A program made the position numbers and the translations under genes. From an uncultured Polaribacter sp. (GTDB lineage Bacteria; Bacteroidota; Bacteroidia; Flavobacteriales; Flavobacteriaceae), in NCBI RefSeq assembly GCF_947501385.1, contig NZ_CANMVP010000036.1, positions 1 to 36,012 of the forward strand: a stretch of DNA of 36,012 nucleotides, written 5' to 3'. This document shows, one piece after another, positions 5,417 to 14,013 of the stretch. The stretch's first letter is position 1. The number at the start of each line of letters is the position of its first letter. The notes beneath the pieces are model-generated. The model was not told the origin of the DNA. It ran no database searches and was given only the letters and a program-made list of their open reading frames with translations.

Positions 5417-7915
5417 ATGAAGAGAATTCTACTAATTCTATTACTATTATCGGCTACTTCTAATACGATTTTTGCTCAAAAACCTCAAAAATTAACGACC
5501 AATCAAATTTACGAAAAAATTCAAAAGCTAAATTTTTTAGGGACAGCTTTATACATTGCTGCACATCCTGATGATGAAAATACACGCTTAATTGCATATT
5601 TGGCGAACAACATAAAGGCCAGAACCGGCTATTTATCATTGACAAGAGGAGATGGTGGTCAGAATTTAATTGGTCCAGAAATTAGAGAACTGTTAGGCGT
5701 TATTAGAACACAAGAATTGTTAGCTGCAAGAAGAATTGATGGCGGACAACAATTTTTTACCAGAGCGAACGATTTTGGCTATTCAAAACATCCAGATGAA
5801 ACGTTAAAAATCTGGAACAAAGAAAAAGTGTTGAGTGATGTTGTTTGGGCAATTAGAACCTTTAAACCAGATGTAATCATCAATAGATTTAATCATAGAA
5901 CGCCTGGAACTACGCACGGTCATCATACAAGTTCTGCAATTTTAAGTGTGGAAGCTTTTGATAAAGTGGGCGATAAAACACAGTTTCCAGAACAATTAAA
6001 ATATACAAGCGTTTGGAATCCGAAAAGATTATTTTTTAATACTTCCTCTTGGTTTTATAGAAATCAAGAAGATTTTGACAAAGCCACAAAAGGCAAGTTG
6101 ACTTCTTTTGATGTTGGTGTGTATTATCCTTTAAAAGGTTTGTCTAATAACGAATTGGCATCTATGGCAAGTAGCCAGCATTTAAGTCAAGGTTTTGGAC
6201 GTTTGTTAACTCGTGGAAGTCAAAAGGAGTATGTTGAGTTTTTAAAAGGCGACAAACCAAAAGATCAGACAGCTATTTTTTCTGGAATCAACACTACTTG
6301 GAATCGTTTAAAAAATGGCGGCGAAATTGGCGACATTCTATATGAAATTGAAGAAAATTTCGATTTTGTAAATCCTTCTAAACATTTACCGAGACTTTTG
6401 GAAGCCTACAAAATGATTCAAAAAATTGAAGATGCACATTGGCGAGCAATTAAAGAAAAGCAGCTCAAAGAAATTATTGAAGCTTGTGCAGGTTTGTATT
6501 TGGAAGCATCTGCAGTTAGTGCTTCAGCAACGCCAAATGCTACCATTGCTATAAATTTTGAAGTGCTAAATAGGAGTGGCGTTCCAATGGAATTGACTTC
6601 AATTACATCAACTATTGATAATAAAACAGTTTCGAAAACATTAGAGCTAACGACAAATAAGAAAATCAATTTTAAAGAAACCATTACTATTAAGACAACT
6701 CAATTTTCAGATCCTTATTGGTTACGCGAAAAAGCATCTTTAGGAATGTATGCGGTTGAAAATCAGTTATTAATTGGAAAGCCAGAAACGCCAAGGTCAG
6801 CTAAAATTGATTTCAATTTAATGATTGATGAAGTACCCATTACCATCACAAAAAATGTGGTGAGAAGATATTCAGAAAGAGACAAAGGTGAAATTTACGA
6901 ACCTTTTGAGATTTTGCCAATTATCACAACAAAATTACAAGATAAAGTGCTTCTTTTTTCTGATCAAAAAGCACACAAAATTGCTGTAGAAGTTCGTGCA
7001 GGAGCAAATAATGCAAAAGGAAAAGTAAGTTTGAAAGTGCCAACAGATTGGGAGGTTTCGCCAAAAGAAATCACATTTAACATTCAACAAAAAAATGACA
7101 AACAAACCGTTGAATTTATGATTACACCACCAAAAAACCAATCGGAAGGAAAATTAGAAGTTATAGCAACTTCCAATGGAAAAACTTACAACAAAGAATT
7201 GGTGGAAATTAATTACAACCACATTCCGAAACAATCGATTTTATTAAATTCTGAAGCAAAGATTGTTCGTTTAAACATTAAAAAAGTAGGGGATAAAATA
7301 GGATATATAAAAGGAGCGGGAGACAGGGTTCCAGAAAACTTAAGACAAATAGGATATACCGTTGTAGAAATAAATCCATCAGAAATAAATGCAGAAAATT
7401 TGCATGAGTATGATGCGATTGTTTTAGGAATTAGAGCGTATAATGTAGAAAAAGAACTCAAATTTAAGCAAAAATATTTGTTAGATTATGTTGAAAAAGG
7501 CGGAAACATGATTGTACAATACAATACCAATAGAGGAGTAGCTATTGCAGCACCTTTTCCACTAAAATTGTCTAGAGATAGAGTGACAGATGAGTTTGCT
7601 GAAGTTCGAATTTTAGATAAAAACAATTCGTTGTTAAACTTTCCGAATAAAATAACAGCAGCAGATTTTGACGGTTGGGTACAAGAACGTGGTTTGTATT
7701 TTCCTGGATCTTGGGATGCAGCATACACACCAGTATTATCGATGAATGATAAAGGCGAAACGCCTAAAAATGGAAGTTTATTAATTGCGAAATATGGCAA
7801 AGGAAATTATATCTATACAGGTTTAAGTTTTTTTAGAGAATTGCCTGCTGGAGTTTCTGGAGCGTATAAATTATTTGCGAATTTATTGGCTGCTGGGAAG
7901 GAAAAGGAGTTTTAA
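5417..7915 (+). CDS. Secreted PIG-L (LmbE) family deacetylase
   Basis: This is a large 832-residue member of the PIG-L/LmbE family of zinc-dependent N-deacetylases that act on N-acetylglucosamine-type sugars or their conjugates. A signal peptide (MKRILLILLLLSATSNTIFA, cleaved near residue 20) sends it to the periplasm. The family signature AHPDDE is at 49-54, and the third metal ligand is in HGHH (167-170). A middle region (about 370-620) looks like beta-sandwich modules, and the C-terminal 200 residues (IGYIKGAGDRVPENL ... YGKGNYIYTGLSFFREL) resemble a class-I glutamine-amidotransferase/ThuA-like fold, as in long Bacteroidota homologues. It is followed by a symporter and a sugar-type dehydrogenase on the same strand, so it probably removes acyl groups from a glycan that is then imported. 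The substrate is unknown. Confidence 0.85.
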   Translation: MKRILLILLLLSATSNTIFAQKPQKLTTNQIYEKIQKLNFLGTALYIAAHPDDENTRLIAYLANNIKARTGYLSLTRGDGGQNLIGPEIRELLGVIRTQELLAARRIDGGQQFFTRANDFGYSKHPDETLKIWNKEKVLSDVVWAIRTFKPDVIINRFNHRTPGTTHGHHTSSAILSVEAFDKVGDKTQFPEQLKYTSVWNPKRLFFNTSSWFYRNQEDFDKATKGKLTSFDVGVYYPLKGLSNNELASMASSQHLSQGFGRLLTRGSQKEYVEFLKGDKPKDQTAIFSGINTTWNRLKNGGEIGDILYEIEENFDFVNPSKHLPRLLEAYKMIQKIEDAHWRAIKEKQLKEIIEACAGLYLEASAVSASATPNATIAINFEVLNRSGVPMELTSITSTIDNKTVSKTLELTTNKKINFKETITIKTTQFSDPYWLREKASLGMYAVENQLLIGKPETPRSAKIDFNLMIDEVPITITKNVVRRYSERDKGEIYEPFEILPIITTKLQDKVLLFSDQKAHKIAVEVRAGANNAKGKVSLKVPTDWEVSPKEITFNIQQKNDKQTVEFMITPPKNQSEGKLEVIATSNGKTYNKELVEINYNHIPKQSILLNSEAKIVRLNIKKVGDKIGYIKGAGDRVPENLRQIGYTVVEINPSEINAENLHEYDAIVLGIRAYNVEKELKFKQKYLLDYVEKGGNMIVQYNTNRGVAIAAPFPLKLSRDRVTDEFAEVRILDKNNSLLNFPNKITAADFDGWVQERGLYFPGSWDAAYTPVLSMNDKGETPKNGSLLIAKYGKGNYIYTGLSFFRELPAGVSGAYKLFANLLAAGKEKEF

Positions 7916-7924
7916 GGTTTAAAA

Positions 7925-7956
7925 TTTCAGGTTTCAGGTTTCAGGTTTCAGGTTTC
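7925..7956. repeat. Heptamer tandem repeat TTTCAGG x4.6
   Basis: Four perfect copies of TTTCAGG run from 7925 to 7952, followed by a partial TTTC, just 9 bp after the PIG-L stop codon. A second heptamer array with a different unit (GCTTACT) lies at 35907-35938. It is a slippage-prone simple repeat with no evident regulatory role. Confidence 0.9.
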
Positions 7957-7967
7957 GAGTTGGTTTT

Positions 7968-8032
7968 GTCATTCCTGCGAAGGCAGGAATCCATAGGAAG
8001 TAAGTTTAGATTCCTGCCCTCTTAGGAATGAC
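7968..8032. repeat. REP-like inverted repeat (CATTCCTGCG type)
   Basis: Left arm 7968-7991 (GTCATTCCTGCGAAGGCAGG...) and right arm 8009-8032 are imperfect reverse complements, about 20 of 24 positions matching. This GTCATTCCTGCG...GCAGGAATC hairpin type is dispersed in many bacterial genomes. It lies in the 262-bp gap between the PIG-L gene and the small ORF at 8178; the rest of that gap (8033-8177) shows only another repeat scrap (CTTCTCGAAGTATCGTGAGAA, 8059-8079). Confidence 0.7.
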
Positions 8033-8177
8033 GGGTAGTTGGTAAATAAGTTTAGCCCTTCTCGAAGTATCGTGAGAAACGGCATCCTTTTTTTGTTTTT
8101 CTTAAAAAAATATAGCCTTTCGTCTACGCTCAAGATAAATTACAAGCTGGGAAATAGCTTCAAAAAAATAATATAAA

Positions 8178-8285
8178 ATGAATCATCAAAAGTACATTTG
8201 GAAAAAGGAATATACACTGGTTTTAGTGGTCAATGTAATCTATATGATTGTGTTTTATTTTATTACCAATTACTTTACCGTATAA
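8178..8285 (+). CDS. Small membrane protein upstream of the symporter (35 aa)
   Basis: An ATG ORF of 35 residues ends 3 bp before the symporter start. The translation begins MNHQKYIWKKEYTLVLVVNV, continues with IYMIVFYFITNYFTV and forms one transmembrane helix (about residues 13-32) behind a short positively charged N terminus. The spacing implies translational coupling. Small one-helix or two-helix partners are known for several solute:sodium symporters (DUF4212-type and YhdT-type small subunits); the pattern of a Trp-Lys-Lys followed by a hydrophobic helix is reminiscent of their first helix, but homology is not proven. It is likely a real gene given its position, hydrophobicity and clean stop. 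Confidence 0.6.
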   Translation: MNHQKYIWKKEYTLVLVVNVIYMIVFYFITNYFTV

Positions 8286-8288
8286 TTT

Positions 8289-10172
8289 ATGGAAATAGCA
8301 AATAAATTACATGCAGTAGATTGGATTATTTTATCGGTAACCTTACTATTTATTGTTGCCTACGGCACCTATGTTACTAGAAAAAATAAGAACGTTACAG
8401 ATTACATCAAAGGTGGAAACGATTCTAAATGGTGGACAATTGGTTTGTCTGTAATGGCCACCCAGGCTAGTGCCATTACTTTTTTATCAACTCCTGGACA
8501 AGCGTTTCATAGCGGAATGGGTTTTGTGCAATTCTACTTCGGTTTGCCAATTGCAATGGTGATTATTTGTGTGGTTTTTATTCCCATTTATCACAAGCTA
8601 AAAGTCTACACTGCTTATGAATTTTTAGAAGGAAGATTCGATTTAAAAACCAGAAGTTTAGCGGCAATTTTATTTTTAATTCAAAGAGGATTGGCAGCAG
8701 GAATTACCATTTTTGCGCCCGCAATTATTTTGTCTGCAGTGCTGGGTTGGGATTTATTAACATTGAATATCATCATCGGGTTTTTAGTGATTATTTACAC
8801 CGTTTCTGGAGGAACAAAAGCCGTAAATGTTACACAAAAACAACAAATGATTGTCATTTTTATAGGAATGTTGATAGCATTTTTTATGATTATGAATCAG
8901 CTTCCTGCAAATATTACGTTTACTAAAGCACTAGAAATTGCGGGCGCGAGTAATAAAATGGAAGTGCTAGATTTTTCATTCGACTTGAGCAATAGATACA
9001 CCGTTTGGACAGGTATTTTGGGTGGAACATTTTTAATGTTGTCTTATTTTGGAACGGATCAAAGTCAAGTACAACGGTATTTGTCTGGAAAATCGGTTAG
9101 AGAAAGTCAGTTAGGATTAATTTTTAACGGATTGTTAAAAGTGCCGATGCAATTTTTTATTCTGTTGATTGGTGTGATGGTTTTTGTGTTTTATCAATTC
9201 AACCCATCTCCATTAAATTTTAATCCAGGAGCAAATGAACAAGTTGAAAAGTCAAAATATGTTGAAGAATATCAAGCCTTAGAAAAAGAACATATAGAAA
9301 TTGAAAATACGAAGAAAGTATTGTTTGCTGACGGTTTTCAGGTTGAAGAAAAACAACAAATTCTAGATTTGAATGAAAGAGATTTAGCGTTGAAAGAAAC
9401 ATCAAAGGTAATTATTGATAAAATTGATAAAGAAAACACCCTAGATAAAATAGAATCAAATGACAAAGATTATGTCTTTATTCATTTTATATTAAACAAT
9501 CTTCCAAGAGGATTAATTGGCTTATTATTGGCCGTAATTTTATCTGCAGCAATGTCATCAACAGCATCAGAATTAAATGCACTGGCAAGTACAACGGCGA
9601 TAGATTTATACAAACGTAATGTAAAGGGAGAAAAGAGTGATGCACATTTTGTAAAAGCCTCTAAATGGTTCACATTGGCTTGGGGAATCATCGCCATTTC
9701 AGTAGCATGTATCGCCAATTTATTCGATAATTTAATTCAGTTGGTAAATATCATTGGTTCTATTTTCTACGGAAATGTTTTAGGGATTTTCTTACTCGCA
9801 TTTTTCTTTAAAAAAGTAAATGGAAATTCAGTTTTTATAGCAGCTTTAATCACTCAAATATTAATTTGTTCCATTTATTATTTCGGAATTTACCACCTAG
9901 AATCTCAAGGTTTAGAACCAATTGTTAGTTATTTATGGTTGAATTTTATCGGATGCATTTTAGTGTTATTTTTCTCATTAGCATTTGTTTTTAAATCGAT
10001 AAACAAACAAAGTAGAATTACTTTAATGATTACTTCTTTAGCAATTTTTAAAATTACTTATGATGTTTTAAATGATGTTTCTTTAAATATTATTCATGTA
10101 CTTTCTTTAATAATTTTGTTTTTCTTTTTAGGATTCTTTAATATTGATAAAACAATTATAAATGAAAAATAA
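8289..10172 (+). CDS. Sodium:solute symporter (SSS/SGLT family)
   Basis: This is an inner-membrane sodium-coupled importer of the SSSF family (LeuT fold). The 627 residues contain about 14 transmembrane segments. Family landmarks are ISVTLL..VAYGTYVTRKNK at the N terminus, GLSVMATQASAITFLSTPGQAF (52-73), GGTKAVNVTQKQQM in the central part, FGTDQSQVQRYL (254-264) and the sodium-site segment AAMSSTASELNALASTTAIDLY (420-441). An unusual hydrophilic, charged, probably coiled-coil insertion occupies about 306-395, between two membrane segments. The 35-aa ORF just upstream may be a small partner, and the dehydrogenase gene downstream overlaps by 11 bp. The neighbouring deacetylase and dehydrogenase suggest a sugar or sugar acid as substrate, but the family also carries amino acids and other organic ions. 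Confidence 0.9.
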   Translation: MEIANKLHAVDWIILSVTLLFIVAYGTYVTRKNKNVTDYIKGGNDSKWWTIGLSVMATQASAITFLSTPGQAFHSGMGFVQFYFGLPIAMVIICVVFIPIYHKLKVYTAYEFLEGRFDLKTRSLAAILFLIQRGLAAGITIFAPAIILSAVLGWDLLTLNIIIGFLVIIYTVSGGTKAVNVTQKQQMIVIFIGMLIAFFMIMNQLPANITFTKALEIAGASNKMEVLDFSFDLSNRYTVWTGILGGTFLMLSYFGTDQSQVQRYLSGKSVRESQLGLIFNGLLKVPMQFFILLIGVMVFVFYQFNPSPLNFNPGANEQVEKSKYVEEYQALEKEHIEIENTKKVLFADGFQVEEKQQILDLNERDLALKETSKVIIDKIDKENTLDKIESNDKDYVFIHFILNNLPRGLIGLLLAVILSAAMSSTASELNALASTTAIDLYKRNVKGEKSDAHFVKASKWFTLAWGIIAISVACIANLFDNLIQLVNIIGSIFYGNVLGIFLLAFFFKKVNGNSVFIAALITQILICSIYYFGIYHLESQGLEPIVSYLWLNFIGCILVLFFSLAFVFKSINKQSRITLMITSLAIFKITYDVLNDVSLNIIHVLSLIILFFFLGFFNIDKTIINEK

Positions 10173-11133
10173 AACCATCAAATGGGGAATTATCGGACTC
10201 GGAAAAATTGCCCATAAATTTGCTACAGATTTAGCAACTGTAGAAAATGCAACATTGATTGCTGTTGCATCTAGAAGTCAGGAAAATGCAGATGAATTTT
10301 CTAAAAATTTCAATGCAAAAACAGCTTACCACTCTTACGCAGATTTAGCAAAAGACCCAGAAGTTGATGCTATTTATATTGCAACGCCACACAGTTTTCA
10401 TAAAGAACATGCCATACTTTGTTTAGAACATAAAAAAGCCGTTTTGTGTGAAAAACCTTTTGCAATGAATTTGCAAGAAGTAACCGAAATGGTTGCCATC
10501 TCCAAAGAAAATAATACCCTTTTAATGGAAGCTTTATGGACCTATTTTTTACCACATTACCAATATGTTTTAAAATTACTCCAAAAAGAAAAGTTTGGAA
10601 AAGTAACCAAATTAGAAGCAGATTTTGGTTTTCACAAAGCTTACGACACAGAAAGCCGACTTTTTAGAAAAGAAGTTGGTGGCGGAAGTTTGTTAGATAT
10701 CGGGATTTATCCAATATTTGCAGCTTTATCAACCTTAGGAGTTCCAGAAAGCATAGCAGCCAATGCTACTTTTTTTGAAAACGGAGCAGACAGTTCTTGT
10801 ACTATGAATTTCAAGTATCATCAAGCAACGGCTATTTTAAAAAGCACCTTGTTAGAAGAGACACCTACAAAAGCTGTTTTTACTTGCGAAAAAGGAACTA
10901 TCGAAATTAATACCCAATTTCATGCACCTTCAACAGTAACCATTACTACAAAAGAAAAAGAAGAAATAATCGATTTTGACTACAAAACAATTGGTTACAG
11001 CTATGAAATTAAACACTTTAATCAACTTGTAAGCGCTAATAAAAAGGAAAGTGATATCATGACTTTTGAATTTTCTAAAAACTTGATCAAAACTTTAGAT
11101 AGGGTTAGAGAAATAATTGGTTTAACCTATTAA
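10162..11133 (+). CDS. Gfo/Idh/MocA family oxidoreductase
   Basis: This is an NAD(P)-dependent dehydrogenase of the glucose-fructose oxidoreductase / inositol 2-dehydrogenase family (323 residues, normal length). The N-terminal Rossmann fold starts IKWGIIGLGKIAHKFA (GxGxxA type, residues 5-20); VDAIYIATPHSFHKEHA and the family hallmark CEKPFAMN follow, with the catalytic Lys in EKP near residue 97. The C-terminal alpha/beta sheet domain contains GGGSLLDIGIYPIF. The start ATG at 10162 overlaps the symporter end by 11 bp, so the two are co-transcribed and probably translationally coupled. It likely oxidises the imported sugar or a derivative. It resembles dimeric dihydrodiol dehydrogenase-like members, but the substrate is unknown. 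Confidence 0.9.
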   Translation: MKNKTIKWGIIGLGKIAHKFATDLATVENATLIAVASRSQENADEFSKNFNAKTAYHSYADLAKDPEVDAIYIATPHSFHKEHAILCLEHKKAVLCEKPFAMNLQEVTEMVAISKENNTLLMEALWTYFLPHYQYVLKLLQKEKFGKVTKLEADFGFHKAYDTESRLFRKEVGGGSLLDIGIYPIFAALSTLGVPESIAANATFFENGADSSCTMNFKYHQATAILKSTLLEETPTKAVFTCEKGTIEINTQFHAPSTVTITTKEKEEIIDFDYKTIGYSYEIKHFNQLVSANKKESDIMTFEFSKNLIKTLDRVREIIGLTY

Positions 11134-11324
11134 CTCATCTTGTTTTAGGAATTCCATATCTTCTGTGTGAATAGGTTCTTTTGGCATACATATTGACTTT
11201 TATAAATAGAAAATCAATCTTTTTAAAGTTTAATTTTTTGATTTTCAGTTATTTAATAAACATAAAACAGATGTTGCTTTCTTTGTTCAAAAGAATCAAT
11301 GTCAGTATGACAGATATAAAGAAG

Positions 11325-13778
11325 ATGAGTAAACCAAAAGTAGTAAGATTAGACAATATGTCGCTTCATAGCATTTTAAATGAAGATTCTGAGTTAATTC
11401 CATTGATGACGCCAGAAGATGAAGAGATTATCAATAAAGAAAGTGTACCAAAAATTTTACCAATATTACCTTTAAGAAATACTGTTTTATTTCCAGGAGT
11501 AGTAATTCCTATCACAGCGGGCAGAGATGCATCTATTCAGTTGATAAAAGACGCAAACAAGGGCGATAAGGTAATTGGCGTAGTAGCACAGAAAAATGAA
11601 GACGAAGAAGAACCAACGTTAAAAGATGTTCATACAACAGGTGTTGTTGCACAAATTTTACGTGTTTTAAAAATGCCAGATGGCAATACAACGGTTATTA
11701 TTCAAGGTAAAAAACGTTTTGAAATTGATACCATTATTCAAGACAAGCCCTATTTAAAAGCCACTGTAAAAGAAGCTATTGAAGACAAGATTATTGATGA
11801 TGAAAAGGAGTTCGAAGCAATTATAGAATCTATAAAAGAACAGGCATTAGAGGTTATTAAAGAAAACCCCATGTTGCCATCAGAGGCTTCCTTTGCAATT
11901 AAAAATATAAAATCAGATTCTTTTTTGGTGAATTTTATTTCATCCAATATGGATTTAAGCGTAGCGCAAAAGCAAATAATTTTAGAAAAAGACAATCTAA
12001 AAGAACGTGCTTTATTAGCGTTGAAAAACTTAAACAAAGAGCTTCAAAAATTGCAATTGCGTAATGATATTCAGTCTAAAACCAGAGAAGATTTAGACCA
12101 ACAACAACGTGAATATTATTTGCACCAGCAATTAAAAACCATTCAAGAAGAATTGGGTGGTGTTTCTAATGACCAAGAGTTAGAAGAAATGCGTGTAAAA
12201 GCAAAGACTAAAAAATGGTCAAAAGAAGTAGCAACCACTTTTGAGAAAGAGTTGAACCGTCTAAAAAGAATGAACCCGCAAGCTGCTGAATACGGTGTTC
12301 AAAGAAGTTATTTAGAGTTGTTATTAGAATTGCCTTGGGGTATTTTTACAGAAGATAAATTCGATTTAAAAAGAGCCACAAAGATTCTAAACAGAGATCA
12401 TTTTGGGTTAGAAAAAGTAAAAGAAAGAATCATAGAGCATTTGGCTGTTTTAAAGTTAAGAAACGATATGAAATCGCCAATCATCTGTTTGTACGGACCT
12501 CCAGGAGTTGGTAAAACATCTCTAGGAAAATCGGTAGCAGAAGCTTTGGGAAGAAAATATGTAAGAATGTCTTTAGGTGGTTTAAGAGACGAAGCAGAAA
12601 TTCGCGGACACAGAAAAACCTACATTGGTGCCATGCCAGGGCGCTTGATTCAGAATTTAAAAAAGGCAGAAAGTTCGAATCCTGTTTTTGTATTGGATGA
12701 AATTGATAAATTAGGGCAAAGTCATCAAGGAGATCCTTCTTCTGCCATGTTAGAAGTTTTAGATCCTGAACAAAATGAAGCTTTTTACGACAACTATTTA
12801 GAAGTTGGGTATGATTTATCGAAAGTTCTTTTTATTGCAACAGCGAATAATTTAGGCGAAATTCCTTGGGCTTTAAGAGACCGAATGGAAATCATTAATG
12901 TAACGGGGTATACGATTGAAGAAAAAATTGAAATCGCGAAAAGACATTTGTTACCAAAGCAATTAAAAGAACACGGTTTAACCACTGAACATTTAAAATT
13001 AGGAAAAAAACAGATTGAACAAATTGTGGAAGGTTATACAAGAGAATCTGGTGTTAGAGGTTTAGAAAAACAAGTCGCAAAAGTGGTGCGTTTTGCAGCA
13101 AAATCTATTGCTATGGAAGAAGCTTACGATATCACATTAACACATGAAGACGTCGAAAAAATCTTAGGAACGCCAAGAAACAGAGATAAATACGAAACGA
13201 ATGGCGTTGCAGGAGTGGTTACAGGTTTGGCTTGGACACAAGTTGGTGGCGATATTTTATTTATAGAATCTATTTTATCTAAAGGAAAAGGAACACTTTC
13301 TATTACGGGTAACTTAGGAAACGTGATGAAAGAATCTGCTACAATTGCGTTGCAATACATCAAATCGAATGCGAAAGAATTTGGCATCAAACAAGAAATT
13401 ATAGAAAAGTACAATGTACATATTCACGTGCCTGAAGGTGCCACACCTAAAGACGGACCCAGTGCTGGTATTACCATGTTAACGTCTTTAGTGTCCTCTT
13501 ACACACAACGTAAGGTGAAAAATAAATTGGCCATGACAGGCGAAATTACCTTACGCGGAAAAGTATTGCCTGTTGGCGGAATTAAAGAAAAAATATTAGC
13601 GGCAAAAAGAGCCAATATTAAAGAAATAATTTTGTGTGAGGACAATAGAAAAGATATTTTAGAAATAAAAGAAAGTTATCTAAAAGGATTGACTTTTCAT
13701 TATGTGTCTGATATGAAACAAGTCATAGACATTGCACTCACAAAACAAAAAGTACAAAATGCTAAGAAATTAGTGTAA
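11325..13778 (+). CDS. lon: ATP-dependent Lon protease
   Basis: Lon degrades misfolded and selected regulatory proteins in the cytoplasm. From the ATG at 11325 it has 817 residues: an N-terminal LonN domain (LPILPLRNTVLFPGVVIPI), a coiled-coil stretch, the AAA+ module with Walker A GPPGVGKT (391-398) and Walker B VFVLDEIDKL, and the C-terminal protease domain with the Ser-Lys dyad (Ser713 in DGPSAG, Lys756 in GGIKEK). The frame extends upstream to a TTG at 11181, but those residues (IFLKFNFLIFSYLINIKQ...) are unlike Lon; ATGs at 11307 and 11325 are both possible, and I chose the latter because SKPKVVRLDNMSL matches the usual flavobacterial N terminus. It stands alone and ends at a terminator. 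Lon often degrades antitoxins, two of which may be encoded nearby. Confidence 0.95.
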   Translation: MSKPKVVRLDNMSLHSILNEDSELIPLMTPEDEEIINKESVPKILPILPLRNTVLFPGVVIPITAGRDASIQLIKDANKGDKVIGVVAQKNEDEEEPTLKDVHTTGVVAQILRVLKMPDGNTTVIIQGKKRFEIDTIIQDKPYLKATVKEAIEDKIIDDEKEFEAIIESIKEQALEVIKENPMLPSEASFAIKNIKSDSFLVNFISSNMDLSVAQKQIILEKDNLKERALLALKNLNKELQKLQLRNDIQSKTREDLDQQQREYYLHQQLKTIQEELGGVSNDQELEEMRVKAKTKKWSKEVATTFEKELNRLKRMNPQAAEYGVQRSYLELLLELPWGIFTEDKFDLKRATKILNRDHFGLEKVKERIIEHLAVLKLRNDMKSPIICLYGPPGVGKTSLGKSVAEALGRKYVRMSLGGLRDEAEIRGHRKTYIGAMPGRLIQNLKKAESSNPVFVLDEIDKLGQSHQGDPSSAMLEVLDPEQNEAFYDNYLEVGYDLSKVLFIATANNLGEIPWALRDRMEIINVTGYTIEEKIEIAKRHLLPKQLKEHGLTTEHLKLGKKQIEQIVEGYTRESGVRGLEKQVAKVVRFAAKSIAMEEAYDITLTHEDVEKILGTPRNRDKYETNGVAGVVTGLAWTQVGGDILFIESILSKGKGTLSITGNLGNVMKESATIALQYIKSNAKEFGIKQEIIEKYNVHIHVPEGATPKDGPSAGITMLTSLVSSYTQRKVKNKLAMTGEITLRGKVLPVGGIKEKILAAKRANIKEIILCEDNRKDILEIKESYLKGLTFHYVSDMKQVIDIALTKQKVQNAKKLV

Positions 13779-13794
13779 GTTTTAAGTTTGAATA

Positions 13795-13842
13795 AAAAAA
13801 GCCTCTTTTTACTGAGTTTTCTCAATTTCTAGGGGCTTTTTT
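13795..13842 (+). terminator. Intrinsic terminator of lon
   Basis: Stem AAAAAAGCCTCT (13795-13806) pairs with AGGGGCTTTTTT (13831-13842) with one U-G pair, ending in a T-run. A smaller stem TGAG/CTCA sits in the loop. It lies 16 bp past the lon stop codon. Confidence 0.8.
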
Positions 13843-13957
13843 ATTGAATTTGCTAAGTGATTTTTATATGCTTTGTAGCATTTCTAAAATACTAAATTAA
13901 TGAAAATAAAATATTTTCTTGATGAAGAGTAAATAGCTATAAAGTATGGCATCGATG

Positions 13958-13986
13958 TTGTACAGAGTTTTTATTTGATATATTTG
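13958..13986 (+). promoter_or_regulatory. Promoter of the HipA-like / DUF3037 pair
   Basis: TTG (13958-13960), 18 bp spacing, then TATATTTG (13979-13986): a good match to the Bacteroidota -33/-7 promoter (TTG ... TAnnTTTG), with the ATG 28 bp downstream at 14014. Placing the promoter here also argues against the TTG at 13975 as the translation start. Confidence 0.55.
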
Positions 13987-14013
13987 TTTTCATATTTAGC
14001 TAAAAGTATTTAT

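Noticed and set aside
11181..11324. N-terminal extension of Lon from a TTG codon
   Set aside because: The added residues are hydrophobic and unlike any Lon protein; ATGs at 11307/11325 match the family start.
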